Shown here piece after piece: positions 34,494 through 43,460 of a DNA stretch of 64,000 nucleotides. The notes under the pieces are model-generated. The model made no database searches. It was not told the DNA's origin and saw nothing but the letters and a program-made list of their open reading frames with translations. Both the position numbers and the translations under genes were made by a program. Positions within the stretch are counted from its first letter, which is position 1, and the number at the start of each line of letters is the position of its first letter. Source of the stretch: Kordia antarctica (lineage in GTDB: Bacteria > Bacteroidota > Bacteroidia > Flavobacteriales > Flavobacteriaceae); NCBI RefSeq assembly GCF_009901525.1, contig NZ_CP019288.1, positions 1,488,001 through 1,552,000 of the forward strand. The letters run 5' to 3'.

Positions 34494-35601
34494 ATGATAA
34501 CATCAGATCAAATTAAAGATCTTATCAATCGCCTTGGTGCGTTAAGGAGGTATCTTTGACATAGATGCCAAGCTTGTCGAAATTGCCAATGAAGAAGAGA
34601 AAACGTACGATCCAACTTTTTGGGACAATCCTAAAGAAGCGGAAATCATTATGAAACAACTGCGTGGAGAAAAAAAATGGGTTGGCGATTATAATACCAT
34701 TTCTACATTAATTAGCGACTTAGAAGTCATGTACGAATTCTATAAGGAAGAAGACGCTACCATGGAAGAAGTGGAAATACAGTACGAAAAAGCAAAAATT
34801 AGCATTGAAGATTTAGAGTTTCGAAATATGTTGTCTGAAGAAGGCGACAGTATGAGTGCTGTGTTGCAAGTAACTGCTGGTGCTGGCGGAACCGAAAGTT
34901 GTGACTGGGCAGAGATGTTGATGCGTATGTATTTGATGTTTGCTGAGAAACAAGGTTATAAGATTAAAGAACTCAATTACCAAGCAGGTGATGTTGCAGG
35001 AATTAAAACCGTAACACTCGAAATTGAAGGCGATTATGCGTTTGGTTGGCTCAAAGGTGAAAATGGGGTGCATCGTTTGGTGCGTATTTCTCCGTTTGAT
35101 AGCAATGCAAAACGACATACTTCGTTTGCTTCGGTGTATGTATATCCATTGGTTGATGATTCGATTGAAATTGATATTAATCCTGCTGATATTGAGATTA
35201 TTACATCTCGCTCAAGTGGTGCTGGTGGACAGAATGTGAATAAGGTAGAAACGAAAGTTCAGTTGAAACATAAACCTTCTGGTATTCAGATTTCTTGTTC
35301 AGAAACACGTTCGCAACAAGATAACCGAACGCGCGCTATGCAAATGTTGAAATCGCAGTTGTATGAAATTGAACTTAAAAAGCAGCTAGAAGCGCGAAGC
35401 GATATTGAAGCTGGAAAGATGAAGATAGAATGGGGATCGCAAATTCGGAATTATGTGATGCATCCTTATAAATTGGTGAAAGACGTTCGCTCTGGACACG
35501 AAACGGGAAATGTTGATGCAGTAATGAACGGATATATTGATGAGTTTTTAAAGGCATATCTCATGACAATGGGACAACAAAAAAGCGAAGACGAATTGTA
35601 A
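34494..35601 (+). CDS. prfB: Peptide chain release factor 2, with programmed +1 frameshift
   Basis: The gene starts at ATG 34494 and reads [21 protein letters not shown] up to an in-frame TGA at 34557. Here AGGAGGTATCTTTGAC is the classic prfB frameshift site: an internal Shine-Dalgarno AGGAGG, the slippery CTT and the stop TGA, followed by C. After a +1 shift the second frame resumes with GAC at 34558 and runs to 35601, giving about 368 aa, close to E. coli RF2 (365). The protein has the RF2 specificity motif SPF ([12 protein letters not shown]) and the GGQ loop ([10 protein letters not shown]) that triggers peptide release at UGA and UAA codons. High RF2 makes the ribosome stop at TGA, low RF2 lets it shift (family knowledge). 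Confidence 0.96.
34542..34560 (+). promoter_or_regulatory. prfB programmed +1 frameshift site
   Basis: AGGAGG, then TATCTT, then TGAC, with normal spacing between the internal Shine-Dalgarno-like element and the CTT-TGA slip site. It is the autoregulatory element of release factor 2 and is intact. Confidence 0.95.
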
Positions 35602-35617
35602 TTTTAATAGATAACAA

Positions 35618-36241
35618 ATGATTATTTACGGAACGAATTCAAAAAATTTAGGTTCACGAAAATTACAAGGTGTAAAATGCCCAAATTGTGAAGCTACAGA
35701 AATTCATGCACAAGCTGTTTCAAGCTATGTGACTGTTTTTTGGATTCCTATTTTTCCATATAGAAAGAAGTATTCGACTGTATGTAAAAATTGCACTCAG
35801 GTTTTGAAGAAGAAAGAAATGCCGCAATCGCTAAAAGATAAGTTAGCAATGGAAAAAGGTCATTTTAAAACGCCATTTTATTTGTTTTCTGGTTTAATTA
35901 TTCTTGCATTGCTTATAACATTAGCATTTTATTTATCTGGTCAACACGATAAAAGATTGGCGGAAAACGTAGGTAATTTGCAATCAAAAGATATTGTCGT
36001 TTTTAAAGTTGCTCATAAAGAATATTCGTTTGCAGAAATAGAAACACATAGCAATGATACTATTTATATGCGTTATGGGAATTATACCTATGATGGTTAT
36101 AAACCAAGTGAATCTAAGGTTGAAAAATTAAAGGCGAGCGAAACAGATTTTTTTAGTACTGAAATAGATTTTTTCACACAAAAACAGCTAGATTCTTTAT
36201 ATGCTAAAGGAGAAATCGCTGAAATTTATAAAAAGAAATAA
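35618..36241 (+). CDS. Zinc-ribbon membrane protein, unknown function
   Basis: 207 aa; no specific family recognised. The N-terminus has a zinc ribbon with CPNC (C21/C24) and CKNC (C58/C61). A single hydrophobic segment follows (FYLFSGLIILALLITLAFYL at ~88-107), then a soluble domain with charged, aromatic residues. The stop overlaps the next gene's start (TAATG). It follows prfB by 17 bp, so the three genes may be one transcript. Confidence 0.75.
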   Translation: MIIYGTNSKNLGSRKLQGVKCPNCEATEIHAQAVSSYVTVFWIPIFPYRKKYSTVCKNCTQVLKKKEMPQSLKDKLAMEKGHFKTPFYLFSGLIILALLITLAFYLSGQHDKRLAENVGNLQSKDIVVFKVAHKEYSFAEIETHSNDTIYMRYGNYTYDGYKPSESKVEKLKASETDFFSTEIDFFTQKQLDSLYAKGEIAEIYKKK

Positions 36242-36582
36242 TGATAAAAATATACCACAATCCAAGATGTAGCAAATCGAGAGAAGGACTTGCTATTTTA
36301 GAAGAGTCAGGAAAAGATTTTAAAATTCTTAAGTATTTAGAGAATAGACTTACGTTGGCAGAAATAACGGAAATTATTGAGCTTCTTGATATTGAACCAA
36401 TAGATTTAGTTCGCCAAAATGAAGCTTTTTGGAAAGAGAATTATAAAGATAAGCGAATTTCAAAAGCGCATATTATCAAATTGATGCTTTCCAATCCAAA
36501 ATTGATGGAACGACCAATTGTTATTAATGGAGATAAAGCTGTTATTGGGAGACCTGCTGAGAAGATTTTGACGATTATATAA
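36241..36582 (+). CDS. ArsC/Spx-family arsenate reductase-like protein
   Basis: 113 aa, complete. YHNPRCSKSREGLAILEESG at the N-terminus contains the catalytic Cys of the ArsC family (C10). PIDLVRQNEAFWKE and LMERPIVINGDKAVIGRPAE contain the R-E/K and R-P-I motifs. Members reduce arsenate using glutaredoxin or act as redox-sensitive regulators; the presence of one CxxS motif supports the reductase. The start overlaps the previous stop by one base. No arsenic-resistance genes are nearby. Confidence 0.85.
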   Translation: MIKIYHNPRCSKSREGLAILEESGKDFKILKYLENRLTLAEITEIIELLDIEPIDLVRQNEAFWKENYKDKRISKAHIIKLMLSNPKLMERPIVINGDKAVIGRPAEKILTII

Positions 36583-36715
36583 GAGGTTTTCTTAAGTAGT
36601 CATTGCGAATGAAATGAAGCATTCTGTCAAATTTAATTTTTTGATTTACAGATTAATTCGAAATTAAAAATTTCTTCTAATGACTCTATATACAGCTTTT
36701 AAGAAAACACCTTAC
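36581..36715. repeat. Hairpin-ended intergenic element, copy D (related in inverse orientation to 40210-40376)
   Basis: Starts AAGAGGTTTTCTTAAG and ends CTTTTAAGAAAACACCTTAC, a 14-15 bp near-perfect inverted pair. The interior (GTCATTGCGAATGAAATGAAG, CTGTCAAATTT) is the reverse complement of the interior of 40210-40376. Confidence 0.6.
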
Positions 36716-36736
36716 TAGCAATCTACTTTTTAGGTT

Positions 36737-36868
36737 TATTATTTTCTTTCTCTTTGCTCGCACAAAGAATACTGAATCAAGTTCAGCACAGGCTTCACAA
36801 AAGAAAGTGCGTTTTTCCAGAGGTGTTTTTAGTTTTTTCTCTGAAAAACTAAAACCGCATTCATTTTT
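36737..36868. repeat. Dispersed intergenic element, copy 2 (diverged)
   Basis: Resembles 14774-14881: CTTTGCTCGCACAAAGAA, ACAAAAGAAAGTGCG, then GTTTTTAGTTTTTTCTCTGAAAAACTAAAACCG. It includes the hairpin AGTTTTTTCTCTGAAAAACT. The gene-free gap 36583-37048 contains this and copy D above; no ORF is credible there. Confidence 0.55.
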
Positions 36869-37048
36869 CTAAATTTTTTCCAAGGCTTCAAAAATTCTTA
36901 ACGAAAAATGAATACTACACTGCGGAAAAAGAACGAATTGCGAAAAAAAATGATTGTTTATATATTCACTTAGGTTTCATTCAGCTTTTGCTCAATATTT
37001 AGTGTAAAATACGTTTTAATGCATTTTTACACTGTTTTAGCTTTGGCT

Positions 37049-37531
37049 CTATTCATTATTTAGTTCTCTCAGTACTTTCATTGCTAGAAACCCGTAAGTT
37101 TTTCCAATTCCTTTTTTATGCTCATTAATTTCAAATTTCACTGAAATATTAGTCAATGAGTATAATTCAATTAACTCCGTCTTATCTGAATTGAGGTCTA
37201 CATCAAACTTAAAAAATTCTGCATGCGGCGTTAATATAATTCCTTCATCGGTACTTATTCCGTGAAAATTTTGTTCGTATTCTATTATAATAGATTTATC
37301 GATATCAACTCCTTTTTCTAAGAAGATTTGCCTTAATGGTTGTGGAATACCATTAATTCTCCAATACTTCGCTTCTGAAAAAATCTGATTCTTTTTTACA
37401 GCGATTTGCTCTTCAACATTTAGCCTTCGCTGATTCTTTAATTTATCAATATTTGTTTCTGTTCTTTTTTTCATCAATAAAGCCTTAACGCATGCTAAAC
37501 AAGAATTTTCCGTCATTTCTCTCAAAACCAA
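37049..37531 (-). CDS. Hypothetical protein
   Basis: 160 aa; not recognised. The start is uncertain: MVLREMTENSCLAC has further in-frame Met residues at positions 6 and 20. Residues 20-60 are charged and helical, residues 70-140 look beta-rich (GIILTPHAEFFKFDVDLNSD), and the end is helical (YGFLAMKVLRELNNE). A short CLAC motif occurs near the N-terminus. It has no signal peptide or membrane helix. It lies alone between intergenic elements, divergent from the TonB receptor. Confidence 0.5.
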   Translation of the reverse strand: MVLREMTENSCLACVKALLMKKRTETNIDKLKNQRRLNVEEQIAVKKNQIFSEAKYWRINGIPQPLRQIFLEKGVDIDKSIIIEYEQNFHGISTDEGIILTPHAEFFKFDVDLNSDKTELIELYSLTNISVKFEINEHKKGIGKTYGFLAMKVLRELNNE

Positions 37532-37753
37532 ACTTTCTAAAATTTAGTCATCACTAAAACTATACAAATCTTACACTAAATCAAAGAAATAGATGCGAAT
37601 TTCTCAAAACCCACTCAAATTCAAAAAGCTTCAGACTAGCAAATTCACACCATTTTTCTTTTAACAGAATTTTAACCATTCGCCGTTAAACCATGCTGTT
37701 TCTTTGCAGTCAAATTCAATTCAAAAACGATACTAAGAAAACTACTCACTGAA

Positions 37754-40189
37754 ATGAAAAAACTATTGCTATTTCTATGTCTTATAGGAATTATTTCTAT
37801 TGCGAATGCACAACAAGGAAAATCTTCCAAAAAAGTAACGATTACTGGAAAAGTATTCGAAAAGAATTCAAAACAACCGCTTGAATACGCAACAATCATC
37901 TTTCAAGATACTGCAAAGAAACGTTCGGTAACTGGTGGAATTACCAAAGCAGATGGTTCTTTCTCCATTGAAGTTGAAGCAGATACGTACGATATTAAAG
38001 TTGAGTTTATTTCGTTTTTATCGCAAGACATCAAAGCAAAACCATTATTGGAAAATATGTCGATTGGCAATTTTTTCCTTTCGGAAGATGCGCAAAGCCT
38101 TGAAGCGATTGAAATTATTGCAGAAAGAACTACGGTAGAAATTAAACTAGATAAAAAAATATATAATGTTGGAAAAGATTTAACGGTTCGTGGCGGAACG
38201 GTTAGTGACGTTTTGGACAATGTTCCATCGGTTTCTGTAGATGTGGAAGGAAATGTTTCACTTCGTGGGAATGAAAACGTTCGAATTTTAATCAACGGGA
38301 AACCTTCTGGTTTGGTCGGTTTGAATTCCACAGATGCATTGCGACAATTACCTGCGGAAGCTATTGAAAAGGTAGAAATTATTACGTCGCCATCAGCGCG
38401 TTATGATGCAGAAGGAACTGCGGGAATTTTGAATATTATTCTTCGCCGAAGCAAATTGCAAGGAATAAATGGCGCAATTACCACAAGTCTCAGCTATCCA
38501 ACTGGATATGGAATTTCAGGAAATATCAATTACCGAACAGGCGATTTTAACTTTTTTACAACTTCTGGTTACAACTACCGAGAAACTCCTGGGAATTCTA
38601 GGACATTTACGGAATATTTCAATGGAGATGATCCAAATACTTTTTTAGATGAAGATCGTGAGTTTGACCGAATTCGTAAAGGATTCAATTCAAATTTCGG
38701 CGTAGAATGGTATGTAAATGAATCAACTTCCGTAACAACTTCTTTGGTGTACAGAGATAGTGACAATGAAAGTAGTACGTTGAATATATTGAACCAATTT
38801 GATTCAAACTTAAACTTAACTAATACAAGTACACGTTTTGACCCAGAATTTGAAGATGATAAAACGATTCAATATGCGGTTAATATTGACAAAAACTTCG
38901 AAAAAAGTGGTCATAAATTAACAGTAGATTTTCAATATGAAAGCAGTAAGGAATCTGAAAATTCGTTTATTTCCGTAGATAATGTACTTTCTGAACAAGT
39001 TGCAACTGTGGAAAATCAAGATAGTATCCTTCTACAAACCGATTACACGCTTCCTATCGGAGAAACGGCGCAGTTTGAACTTGGATATCGCGGAAATTTT
39101 TCAACCTTAAACACAGATTATCTAGTTGCCTTTTTACAAGGAACTGATTTTGTATCAGATACAAATTTGAGCAACACATTAAACTATCGCGAATATGTAA
39201 ATGCGCTATATTCGCAATACGGAAACAAAATCAATAAGTTTTCTTTCTTAGTAGGATTGCGAATGGAAAGTACGCGGATTACGATTGACCAAGTAACAAG
39301 TGGCGATTTTAATCAGAAAAACTATGTTGGCTTCTTCCCTACTGTAAATTTAGGATATGAAATTAGCCAAGATCAAAGTATTACATTAGGATATAACAGA
39401 CGAATTCGTCGTCCGCGTTCACGATACATCAATCCGTTTCCTTCGCGTTCAAGCATTACGAATGTTTTTCAGGGAAATCCTGATATCGATCCAAGTTATT
39501 CTAACGGAATTGACTTAGGATATTTGAATCGTTTTGGAAAGCTTACGCTAAATACGTCTATTTATTTTCAACGATCTACGGATGTATTTAATTTTATTAG
39601 TGAAGATACTGGCGAAACCACGTTGCTTAACGGACAAGAAGTTCCAATTATTCGTAGAATACCAATTAACTTAGCTAGAAACGATCGCTATGGTTTTGAA
39701 TTTACGTTAACATACAATCCATCTAGAAAATGGCGTTTAAACGGAAACCTGAATCTTTTTCAATCGTTTACAAAAGGTGATTTTAATGGTGTAAATTTTG
39801 ATGCAGATAACTTAAGTTGGTTTGTTAGAGTGAATAATAAAGTAACGCTTCCTGCAAATATTGATTGGCAAACTAGTTTATTTTATAGTGGCCCAAGTCA
39901 AGATGCACAAAACCTCAGAAAAGGACTTTTTTCTATGAATCTTGCATTTAGCAAGGATTTATTGAATGAAAAAGCTTCCATTGCTTTTAATGTAAGTGAT
40001 GTTTTTAATTCGAGAAAAAGACGATCGGAATCGTTTACAGATACGTTTAATAGCGAAGGAGAATTTCAATATAGAGAACGTACATTTAATCTTTCATTTA
40101 CATATAGATTCAATCAGAAAAAGAAAAGCGAACGCGGCGGAAGAGGACAAAATGACGATGATGAAGGCGGATTTGCCGCACAACCGTAA
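37754..40189 (+). CDS. TonB-dependent receptor, outer membrane beta-barrel family
   Basis: 811 aa. Signal peptide MKKLLLFLCLIGIISIANAQ. The N-terminal carboxypeptidase-regulatory-like domain (~27-110) is followed by a plug with NVPSVSVDVEGNVSLRGNEN and IEKVEIITSPSARYDAEGTA. A large barrel with a C-terminal aromatic strand follows, then a long charged tail (KKKSERGGRGQNDDDEGG). This subtype lacks the FecA-like signature of the receptor at 16203. Substrate unknown. It stands alone. Confidence 0.86.
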   Translation: MKKLLLFLCLIGIISIANAQQGKSSKKVTITGKVFEKNSKQPLEYATIIFQDTAKKRSVTGGITKADGSFSIEVEADTYDIKVEFISFLSQDIKAKPLLENMSIGNFFLSEDAQSLEAIEIIAERTTVEIKLDKKIYNVGKDLTVRGGTVSDVLDNVPSVSVDVEGNVSLRGNENVRILINGKPSGLVGLNSTDALRQLPAEAIEKVEIITSPSARYDAEGTAGILNIILRRSKLQGINGAITTSLSYPTGYGISGNINYRTGDFNFFTTSGYNYRETPGNSRTFTEYFNGDDPNTFLDEDREFDRIRKGFNSNFGVEWYVNESTSVTTSLVYRDSDNESSTLNILNQFDSNLNLTNTSTRFDPEFEDDKTIQYAVNIDKNFEKSGHKLTVDFQYESSKESENSFISVDNVLSEQVATVENQDSILLQTDYTLPIGETAQFELGYRGNFSTLNTDYLVAFLQGTDFVSDTNLSNTLNYREYVNALYSQYGNKINKFSFLVGLRMESTRITIDQVTSGDFNQKNYVGFFPTVNLGYEISQDQSITLGYNRRIRRPRSRYINPFPSRSSITNVFQGNPDIDPSYSNGIDLGYLNRFGKLTLNTSIYFQRSTDVFNFISEDTGETTLLNGQEVPIIRRIPINLARNDRYGFEFTLTYNPSRKWRLNGNLNLFQSFTKGDFNGVNFDADNLSWFVRVNNKVTLPANIDWQTSLFYSGPSQDAQNLRKGLFSMNLAFSKDLLNEKASIAFNVSDVFNSRKRRSESFTDTFNSEGEFQYRERTFNLSFTYRFNQKKKSERGGRGQNDDDEGGFAAQP

Positions 40190-40209
40190 TTATCTTTCTA
40201 TCAAATATT

Positions 40210-40376
40210 AAAAGAGATTGTCTCAAAAGGCTTAAACAACTTCATTACGAGAAATTTTTAATTTCGAAGTAATCTGTAAATCATTAACTTAAATTTGACA
40301 GATTGCTTCATTTCGGTTCAACTCAATGTAAAACATTTCATTCGCAATGACTACTTTTCCGATAACCTCTTTTTTT
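40210..40376. repeat. Hairpin-ended intergenic element, copy B
   Basis: Starts AAAAGAGATTGTC and ends GATAACCTCTTTTTTTT, imperfect terminal inverted repeats of ~13 bp. Interior overlaps in inverse orientation with 36581-36715. It follows the TonB receptor and could act as its terminator (T-run at the end). The rest of the gap 40190-40497 is AT-rich with no ORF. Confidence 0.65.
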
Positions 40377-40497
40377 TATGATTTTACTTACGTGAATTTC
40401 GCCATTTTGAAGCTTCTTTTTATTTTAGTATTGAGAGTTGTAATCTTTTTTAGTATTTTAGATTTCTGAGAAATTTTACACTAAAAAAATATATAGT

Positions 40498-41094
40498 ATG
40501 GCGCACGCAACTCCGAAAGCAAAAACGAAAGATCGAATTAAATTACCTTTTACGTTTGATGCTGACAAAATGTTAGCTGAGTTTGAAGCTTTAAAGTTGA
40601 AAAATTTTGAATATTACAATGTAATTCCGCTACGCGCGCCAGCTCACACCGTAGATTCTTCCATTCCAATGCCGCCGCCAGCCGCAGATTACGCAGATGG
40701 TTCTTGGTGCGATTGGTTAGATACGGAACATTTAGAAACGTCTCTATATTTAAAAAGTGTCGTTGATACTTTTAAAGAAAATACAAAAGTGACTTTGGTA
40801 CGTTTGTTACGTTTGGCGCCAAATTCTGTGGTACAACAACATACAGATCCGACGTTAGGTTTGGAAATTCACAGTTCAGTGATTCGGTTGACAATTCCAA
40901 TTTTAAATAAAAAAGGTGTTCAATTTTTCTTAAACGATACTGAAGTTCCAATGCAACCTGGCGAATGTTGGTATTTACGCTTAACAGATCCGCATAGAGT
41001 GCTAAATAATGGCGCGACAGAACGCGTAAATCTTACGATAGATATGATTCCAAATGATTGGATTCGGAGTGTTATTATGGAAAGTGAATTGTAA
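40498..41094 (+). CDS. Aspartyl/asparaginyl beta-hydroxylase-like protein
   Basis: 198 aa. The family signature of Asp/Asn hydroxylase-type 2-oxoglutarate/Fe(II) enzymes is present: RLAPNSVVQQHTDP (H115 and D117, the HxD pair), GVQFFLNDTEVPMQPGECWY, then DPHRVLNNGATERVNLTIDM with H166 as the third ligand and R176 as the likely 2-oxoglutarate residue. Members hydroxylate Asp/Asn residues of proteins or small substrates (family knowledge). Target unknown. The next gene follows at 23 bp. Confidence 0.82.
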   Translation: MAHATPKAKTKDRIKLPFTFDADKMLAEFEALKLKNFEYYNVIPLRAPAHTVDSSIPMPPPAADYADGSWCDWLDTEHLETSLYLKSVVDTFKENTKVTLVRLLRLAPNSVVQQHTDPTLGLEIHSSVIRLTIPILNKKGVQFFLNDTEVPMQPGECWYLRLTDPHRVLNNGATERVNLTIDMIPNDWIRSVIMESEL

Positions 41095-41116
41095 TTTTTA
41101 ATCTTCAATAAAATAC

Positions 41117-41413
41117 ATGGATAGACAAGATAGATTAATTTACTGCCAACGATGCGATCATAAAAAATTTGATTCAAATAGAGGTGTCATTTGTGGTTTA
41201 ACGAATGATATTGCTAAATTTAATATTACTTGCAAGGATTTTGCTGGCAATGAAAAAGAAGTGCTCAAAGCAATTGATGATGAAGAAATGCGAAAAGTTC
41301 AACTTGAAGAATTGCAAGCTTATATTGAAGCTGATGAAAAAATTTCAGTATGGAGCATTCTTAAAATTATCATTGCGATAATTGGAGCTATTCTTGGTTT
41401 TTTAAGCTTATAA
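41117..41413 (+). CDS. Small zinc-ribbon-like membrane protein
   Basis: 98 aa; not recognised. It begins MDRQDRLIYCQRCDHKKFDS with a CxxC pair (C10/C13) and two further Cys (ICGL, TCKDF) that could form a zinc site. A helical linker follows, and a single hydrophobic C-terminal segment (SILKIIIAIIGAILGFLSL) suggests a tail anchor. It lies 22 bp after the hydroxylase-like gene and may be co-transcribed. Confidence 0.65.
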   Translation: MDRQDRLIYCQRCDHKKFDSNRGVICGLTNDIAKFNITCKDFAGNEKEVLKAIDDEEMRKVQLEELQAYIEADEKISVWSILKIIIAIIGAILGFLSL

Positions 41414-41528
41414 TATTGTTTTTATGATCATATTTTTTTTTTCAATAAAAAAGAAAATTATCCAACTCAAATACTAATAAAATATAAGATTTTTCTATTT
41501 TTACGCATCTATAAAAACTACAAGACAA

Positions 41529-42470
41529 ATGAAAAAAATTACATTATTATTTATTACTTTATTTTACATTGGAATCTGTTTTTCTCAAAATGATATTGCC
41601 AAAGTAGCTAAAGTAAATGGTATTGAAGTATATATACTAAATGAACCACTTAGAAAATATGAAGTTGCTTTTAACAAGAAAAAAGGAATACAGTGGAGTT
41701 CATTTTTAACTGGTGGTTTTATAAATGCATCTATTTCTACTAAAATTACAAGATACATTGATAGGCTTCAAAAAGAATCTAAAGAAACAGGAGAAAAATT
41801 TGATGCAATAGTTTATACTAATGGAAAAAATGTAACAGCTATACGTTTCATCGATCCTAATGATAGTGAAAATAAAGGCTTAGCGACAGTTCAAAAAATT
41901 GAAGGAATTCCTGTTTTTGCAATGTGTGAACCAATACTCGCTTATGACGAAACTAAGAAAAAAGGTGGCGGAATCAAATGGAAAAGTATGGTTACTGTTG
42001 GTTTATGGAATAATAGTATTGAGCAAGATTTGATCAAATTTGCTAAAAGATTTAAAAGGCATTATAAGAAGAAAAAAATTGATGCAATTATATACAGAAG
42101 GCAGAAAAAAGCATATGGAATTAAGTTCTCTGGAGGAAAAAATACTAATGAAGTAGCATCAATAGAAATAGAAGATTCTACAACAGAAGAAGAGATTGAA
42201 GAAATTTCAACTATTGATAACAAAACGAAAACTTTTACGATTAACGGAAATTGGAAATCTTCTTGTGGACGTTCTTTTACACTTGTTAAATTAGAAAAAC
42301 AATTAAAGCAGTTTGTTGGAGATAAAGAATTTACTTTTGAGAAAACAGAAAAAGATGGTGTTTCTGCTTTTCAAACTAAAGATGGAACTAAGAGTTTAAT
42401 GATAAACGAAGATGGTTCTATCAATTACAAAACTACTGATGGTTTTGAATGTACTTGGACAAAAGAATAG
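41529..42470 (+). CDS. Secreted hypothetical protein with internal duplication
   Basis: 313 aa. Signal peptide MKKITLLFITLFYIGICFSQ. Two related halves are seen: residues ~30-105 (NGIEVYILNEPLRKYE ... KKGIQWSSFLTGG ... DAIVYTNGKNVTAIRF) and ~120-195 (EGIPVFAMCEPILAYD ... GGGIKWKSMVTVG ... DAIIYRRQKKAYGIKF). A linker (IEEISTIDNK) leads to a C-terminal beta-rich domain with two Cys (SSCGRS, FECTW). The duplicated units are new to me. Function unknown; the protein is exported to periplasm or beyond. Confidence 0.65.
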   Translation: MKKITLLFITLFYIGICFSQNDIAKVAKVNGIEVYILNEPLRKYEVAFNKKKGIQWSSFLTGGFINASISTKITRYIDRLQKESKETGEKFDAIVYTNGKNVTAIRFIDPNDSENKGLATVQKIEGIPVFAMCEPILAYDETKKKGGGIKWKSMVTVGLWNNSIEQDLIKFAKRFKRHYKKKKIDAIIYRRQKKAYGIKFSGGKNTNEVASIEIEDSTTEEEIEEISTIDNKTKTFTINGNWKSSCGRSFTLVKLEKQLKQFVGDKEFTFEKTEKDGVSAFQTKDGTKSLMINEDGSINYKTTDGFECTWTKE

Positions 42471-42503
42471 TCTCTAGACATTAACTATATGATTAATCAT
42501 CAT

Positions 42504-42670
42504 AAAAAGAGGCTGTCTAAAAAGTCGAATTTTCGTCAAACCGAACCTTTCAACTGTCGCTCAAGACAGGCTTGATTCGGTTTCCCATAATCATTGAAAA
42601 TCAATATAATGAGATTCTGAATTAAGTTCAGAATGACGCTTTAAACACTTTTCAAGCAGCCTCTTTTTTA
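42504..42670. repeat. Hairpin-ended intergenic element, copy C
   Basis: Starts AAAAAGAGGCTGTCT and ends AAGCAGCCTCTTTTTTAT. Interior matches 30392-30534 with an added ~25 bp that includes GACAGGCTTGATTCGG. It sits after the preceding gene like a terminator. The remaining part of the gap (42471-42861) is AT-rich with no ORF. Confidence 0.75.
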
Positions 42671-42861
42671 TGCTTTTTGTTTAAAACATCTTGTGATAAG
42701 ATTTATTGGTTTCGTTCCAAAAAAAGTTCATCTCGTTCCATTAGTTTGAAAATGAGTAATTTAATACATTCTCTTTGTATAGAATTGCTTTCCTAAAAAA
42801 AGTAGCAATTTTATACACAAACTAAAATTTAACTAATTAACGAACCTTAAAACAATGCATT

Positions 42862-43347
42862 ATGAAAACAATTCAAGCAGATCCAAAAACAGCATCTTTA
42901 CAAGGAATTTCAGAAATTGAAAGAAAATTAAGTGATGTTATCGTCACAAGAGTTGAAGTCTTAGGCATACCAACTTTGATTACTTCCATTGTAAATGATA
43001 AAGACCTTTTCCCGCCTGCCGCTCAGGTATGTATTATGAATGATGAGGAAACGGAATTTACGGTTTCTACATTTGTTTATATAGATAGTCAAGTTGATAT
43101 TGATCCAGAAAAGATATATGTTTCTGAAAAAGTAGGTTCAATGATTCCTGAATTTTATATCTCATATGATGCTTATGAAAACGCCACGGAATCCTATTAT
43201 ATGTATCAAGTTGAATTTAAATGTCCATTTTCAAACAATCCGGCTACTTCCAATTTAGAAATCGTAACTTTTTTAAGAAATTTAGATCCTATAACTTCAA
43301 GAGGTACAGTTACTACTGTAAAAAAGCCGATGGGACATCCATCTTAA
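42862..43347 (+). CDS. Hypothetical protein
   Basis: 161 aa; no family recognised and no signal peptide. It has a Pro/Asp-rich sequence (IVNDKDLFPPAAQVCIMNDE, SQVDIDPEKIYVSEKV) and a possible beta-sandwich pattern. The C-terminus is basic (TVKKPMGHPS). The gene is followed by a clear terminator, so it is its own transcript. Confidence 0.6.
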   Translation: MKTIQADPKTASLQGISEIERKLSDVIVTRVEVLGIPTLITSIVNDKDLFPPAAQVCIMNDEETEFTVSTFVYIDSQVDIDPEKIYVSEKVGSMIPEFYISYDAYENATESYYMYQVEFKCPFSNNPATSNLEIVTFLRNLDPITSRGTVTTVKKPMGHPS

Positions 43348-43391
43348 TAAATCTGGTAAACACAATAAAAAAACAGAAAAATCGCACGTAT

Positions 43392-43425
43392 AAAGCATTG
43401 GTTATAAACTAATGCTTTTTTTATC
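43392..43425 (+). terminator. Rho-independent terminator
   Basis: AAAGCATTGGTT-ATA-AACTAATGCTTT forms an 11-12 bp stem with a T-run. It follows the hypothetical gene ending at 43347 and precedes the histidine kinase gene. Confidence 0.85.
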
Positions 43426-43460
43426 ATCAAAAATTGGCTACATTGATAAGAAAATAGCAC

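Noticed and set aside
34813-35118. 101-aa open frame antisense to prfB
   Set aside because: It lies in a conserved essential gene and has low-complexity His/Thr content with no domain.
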